Notes under the pieces: generated by a model
What the model saw: the letters and a program-made list of their open reading frames with translations, nothing else
The model's database searches: none
What the model was told of the DNA's origin: nothing
Assembly: GCA_963576725.1 (NCBI GenBank)
Contig: OY755252.1
Span: forward strand, 48,052,840-48,116,839
Length of the DNA: 64,000 nucleotides
Direction: 5' to 3'
DNA from: Azorinus chamasolen
Taxonomy: Eukaryota; Mollusca; Bivalvia; Cardiida; Solecurtidae
Shown here: in pieces, positions 62,458-64,000 of the stretch
Layout: the number at the start of each line of letters is the position of its first letter
How positions within the stretch are numbered: the stretch's first letter is position 1
Position numbers and translations under genes: made by a program

Positions 62458-62700
62458 CGACTGTCTGTCTGTCTGTCTGTCCGTCACACTTTCGGGGGTT
62501 TTTGGCTATCATATCTAAACTAATCATTATAGAGCTTTCAAATTTCACATGTGTCTTCCTCTCATTGAGGGCCATTGATGTAACTAAGGTCCATCAATCT
62601 GCATGCAACACTTATTTAGTTATTCCCCTTTGTTCTGAATTTCGCACTCCAGCATATTAACAGTTTTTGTGTCAGTTGCAAGCAGGTGACACATGTGTTC
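62376..62700 (+). mobile_element. CT-type element with GTGTCACCTGC ends
   Basis: TIRs are TGTGTCACCTGC and GCAGGTGACACA. An end hairpin (GTGTCACCTGCCGAGAGGCA / GTGTGTCAC) is followed by a (CTGT)n/(CCGT) tract (62428-62486), a single body module (CATATCTAAACTAATCATTA, TTCAAATTTCACATGTGTCT, TTAGTTATTCCCCTTTGTTC) and the right end. No protein was recognised. Confidence 0.75.
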
Positions 62701-62963
62701 CTCCGAACACTCTTGTTTCCCTGTGAAACTACTTTGTATTTTACTTTTCGAAATTCCGATTGTTAGCGCCGGAAAATCAGTGTTCTATAAGTCCCATGGG
62801 AAGATATTTAATTTGATGTAAGATTTTGACTTCAGGACCTAAATATACATATCAACGAGCAAATCCGGCACGATCACGTGCACACTGGTAGCAAGATTGA
62901 AATGACACAAACACAAGCGGAAATATCATGTATGTGAAAAATTTGATAAGTTATTTTAACCCT

Positions 62964-63205
62964 TTAACCCTTTATTCCATGAATATTCATGTAAGAAATA
63001 ATTACATCATGAATATTGATTTCATTTAACTTGTATAAAAGCACACGGACTCAGAAAGATTTGGCCATGACATAAACTCATATCTATTTTATATTATAAG
63101 CAAACAGAGCAGACCCAGATCAGTCGGCTCCTGTTGGAGCCTCTGATCTGGGTCTACACTGTTTGCAAAGGCGTTGAAAGTCATGTGTATGGAGTAAAGG
63201 GTTAA
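62964..63205 (-). mobile_element. T1 MITE, 242 bp with exact TTAA ends
   Basis: TTAACCCTTTATTCCATGAA opens and ATGGAGTAAAGGGTTAA closes. The hairpin is CAGAGCAGACCCAGATCAGT...CTCTGATCTGGGTCTACACT. Its closing TTAA adjoins the next T1. Confidence 0.9.
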
Positions 63206-63590
63206 AGTTTATATCCTGAATATTCATGTAAAAACATAATGACATCGTAAATATGTATAAGTGGAAGTTTTATAATGGTACAGTAAAATCCCTCTAATGC
63301 GACCACTTAATGAATAAGCTTGGCTGTCTTTATAAGCAGGTGGTTGCTTAATGCAGGACGAAAGCTATGCGGAAAGCTCATATAGCCTTTACCACTTTGA
63401 ATTATGCCCCTTTTTGCTGGTCGCATTAGAGGGGTTTTACTGTTAAGGAACATGGGATATTTTGGCTGTGGCAGAAATTGTAGAATCAGATATATTTAAT
63501 TCCAGAAGCAAACAGAGCAGACCCTGATCAAGTCGTCTGATCTGGGTCTACTCTGTTTTCAAAAGCGTGTCTTTATCAGTTAACAATTTC
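63202..63590 (-). mobile_element. T1 MITE interrupted by a P1 MITE
   Basis: TTAAAGTTTATATCCTGAAT, AAACATAATGACATCGTAAA, GTGGAAGTTTTATAATGG, then the P1 copy (63283-63443), then AAGGAACATGGGATATTTTG, GCTGTGGCAGAAATTGTAGA, GCAAACAGAGCAGACCCTGA and CGTGTCTTTATCAGTTAAC. Confidence 0.85.
63283..63443. mobile_element. P1 MITE nested in T1
   Basis: ACAGTAAAATCCCTCTAATG, CGACCAC left and GGTCGCATTAGAGGGGTTTT, ACTGT right form matching TIRs. The core keeps GCAGGTGGTTGCTTAATGCA but most of the right hairpin arm is deleted. Confidence 0.87.
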
Positions 63591-63870
63591 CTTCTAGCCT
63601 GTTCACGTATTTGTAAACAAAGAAGATCCAAATCATTCAGCTGCTATAGGACCTGTCTGATGAGGGTTCAATCTATTTGCTATTGGAATCTGATAGATCG
63701 GATTCCTTACTTTCTAAAACGGCTACATGGGAGAAACTGTAGAGCCATATCTACATCATAAAAAGCAAGCAGAGCAGTCCCTGATCAGATAGCTACGACA
63801 GGGGCCGTCTGATCCGGGTCTACTCTGTTTGCAAAGGCGTAGAAATGCGTATTTATTAAAAAAGGGTTAA
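63590..63870. mobile_element. Two T1 copies joined tail to tail
   Basis: The first is + (GTATTTGTAAACAAAGAAGA, GATGAGGGTTCAATCTATTT, CTGATAGATCGGATTCC). At about 63720 it meets a - copy (GAGAAACTGTAGAGCCATAT, AAGCAAGCAGAGCAGTCCCT, GGGTCTACTCTGTTTGCAAA, AAAAGGGTTAA). The closing TTAA (63867-63870) opens a T2 copy. Confidence 0.78.
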
Positions 63871-64000
63871 CCTTTAACCTGCTGAGGAAATTATTTTTAC
63901 ATTTTTTTCACTTGATATATTTCCAAAGTTCAAACTGTAATCAATTTGTCAACCAAAATGCAATCAGGTAGTCAAACAGGTTGGGTCGTGGTGAGTCTCA
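63867..64000. mobile_element. T2 MITE, cut by window end
   Basis: TTAACCTTTAACCTGCTGAG, AATCAATTTGTCAACCAAAA, TGCAATCAGGTAGTCAAACA and GGTTGGGTCGTGGTGAGTCT match the long arm at 46806-46935. Confidence 0.8.

Overview
This 64 kb window looks like gene-poor nuclear DNA from a repeat-rich metazoan, most likely a bivalve or other mollusc. The evidence is AT-rich sequence with no operons or ribosome binding sites, (TTAGGG)n-type telomeric units, a tRNA-derived SINE whose core resembles those common in marine invertebrates, and very dense small hairpin transposons. The species assignment is inference. I found no complete protein-coding gene, rRNA, tRNA or CRISPR array. The only conventional coding signals are one candidate short first exon (58512-58643) and a heavily decayed retroelement (about 28741-30400, minus strand). 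The longest open frames (for example 20211-21191, 39424-40473 and 52648-53340) are tandem repeats read as codons.

Almost the whole window is built from a few non-autonomous transposon families and the minisatellites among them. The names below are mine. T1: TTAA-flanked MITE, ends CCCTTT...AAAGGG, about 200-250 bp, with an internal palindrome containing CAGAGTAGACCCAGATCAGA; about 40 copies or pieces. Strand + means the short arm comes first. T2: a second TTAA family with the palindrome GGATCC(A/T)GATGAGACGCCGA; about 20 copies. T3: a third TTAA family (two copies). The TTAA target and CCC/GGG ends point to piggyBac-type mobilisation. P1 and P2: families with CAGT...ACTG ends (CAGTAAAACC and CAGTTGAAC(C/T)TCG) and frequent TA flanks, pogo/Tigger-like. 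H1 and H2: near-perfect hairpin elements. CT: elements with an end hairpin, then a (CTGT/CCGT)n tract, then tandem modules.

Layout. 0-9 kb: a small foldback with an internal telomeric tract, minisatellites, P1 copies and an 18-bp array split by two insertions. 9-24 kb: large minisatellites (32, 41/124, 24, 34, 51 and 20 bp units) separated by T1/T2/P1/P2 copies. 24-34 kb: a 50-bp array, then a 6.6 kb foldback element (26843-33484) whose arms are four about 354-bp tandem units. It holds a decayed retroelement, has a 926-bp retroposon in one arm, and sits inside a 25-bp minisatellite that itself lies inside a T1 copy. 34-47 kb: the 25-bp array again, a T1 copy containing a 32-bp array, and many MITEs. 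47.5-50.8 kb: a second long-terminal-inverted-repeat element. 50.8-64 kb: T1 copies with internal arrays, long arrays at 52.7-54.8 kb, a head-to-tail TTAA chain at 55.5-56.1 kb, and nested insertions.

The recurring theme is that minisatellites begin inside MITEs. At several independent sites an array starts and stops within one T1 copy, beside the same internal position, or consists of amplified terminal inverted repeat of a P1 copy. This is the main observation worth following up.
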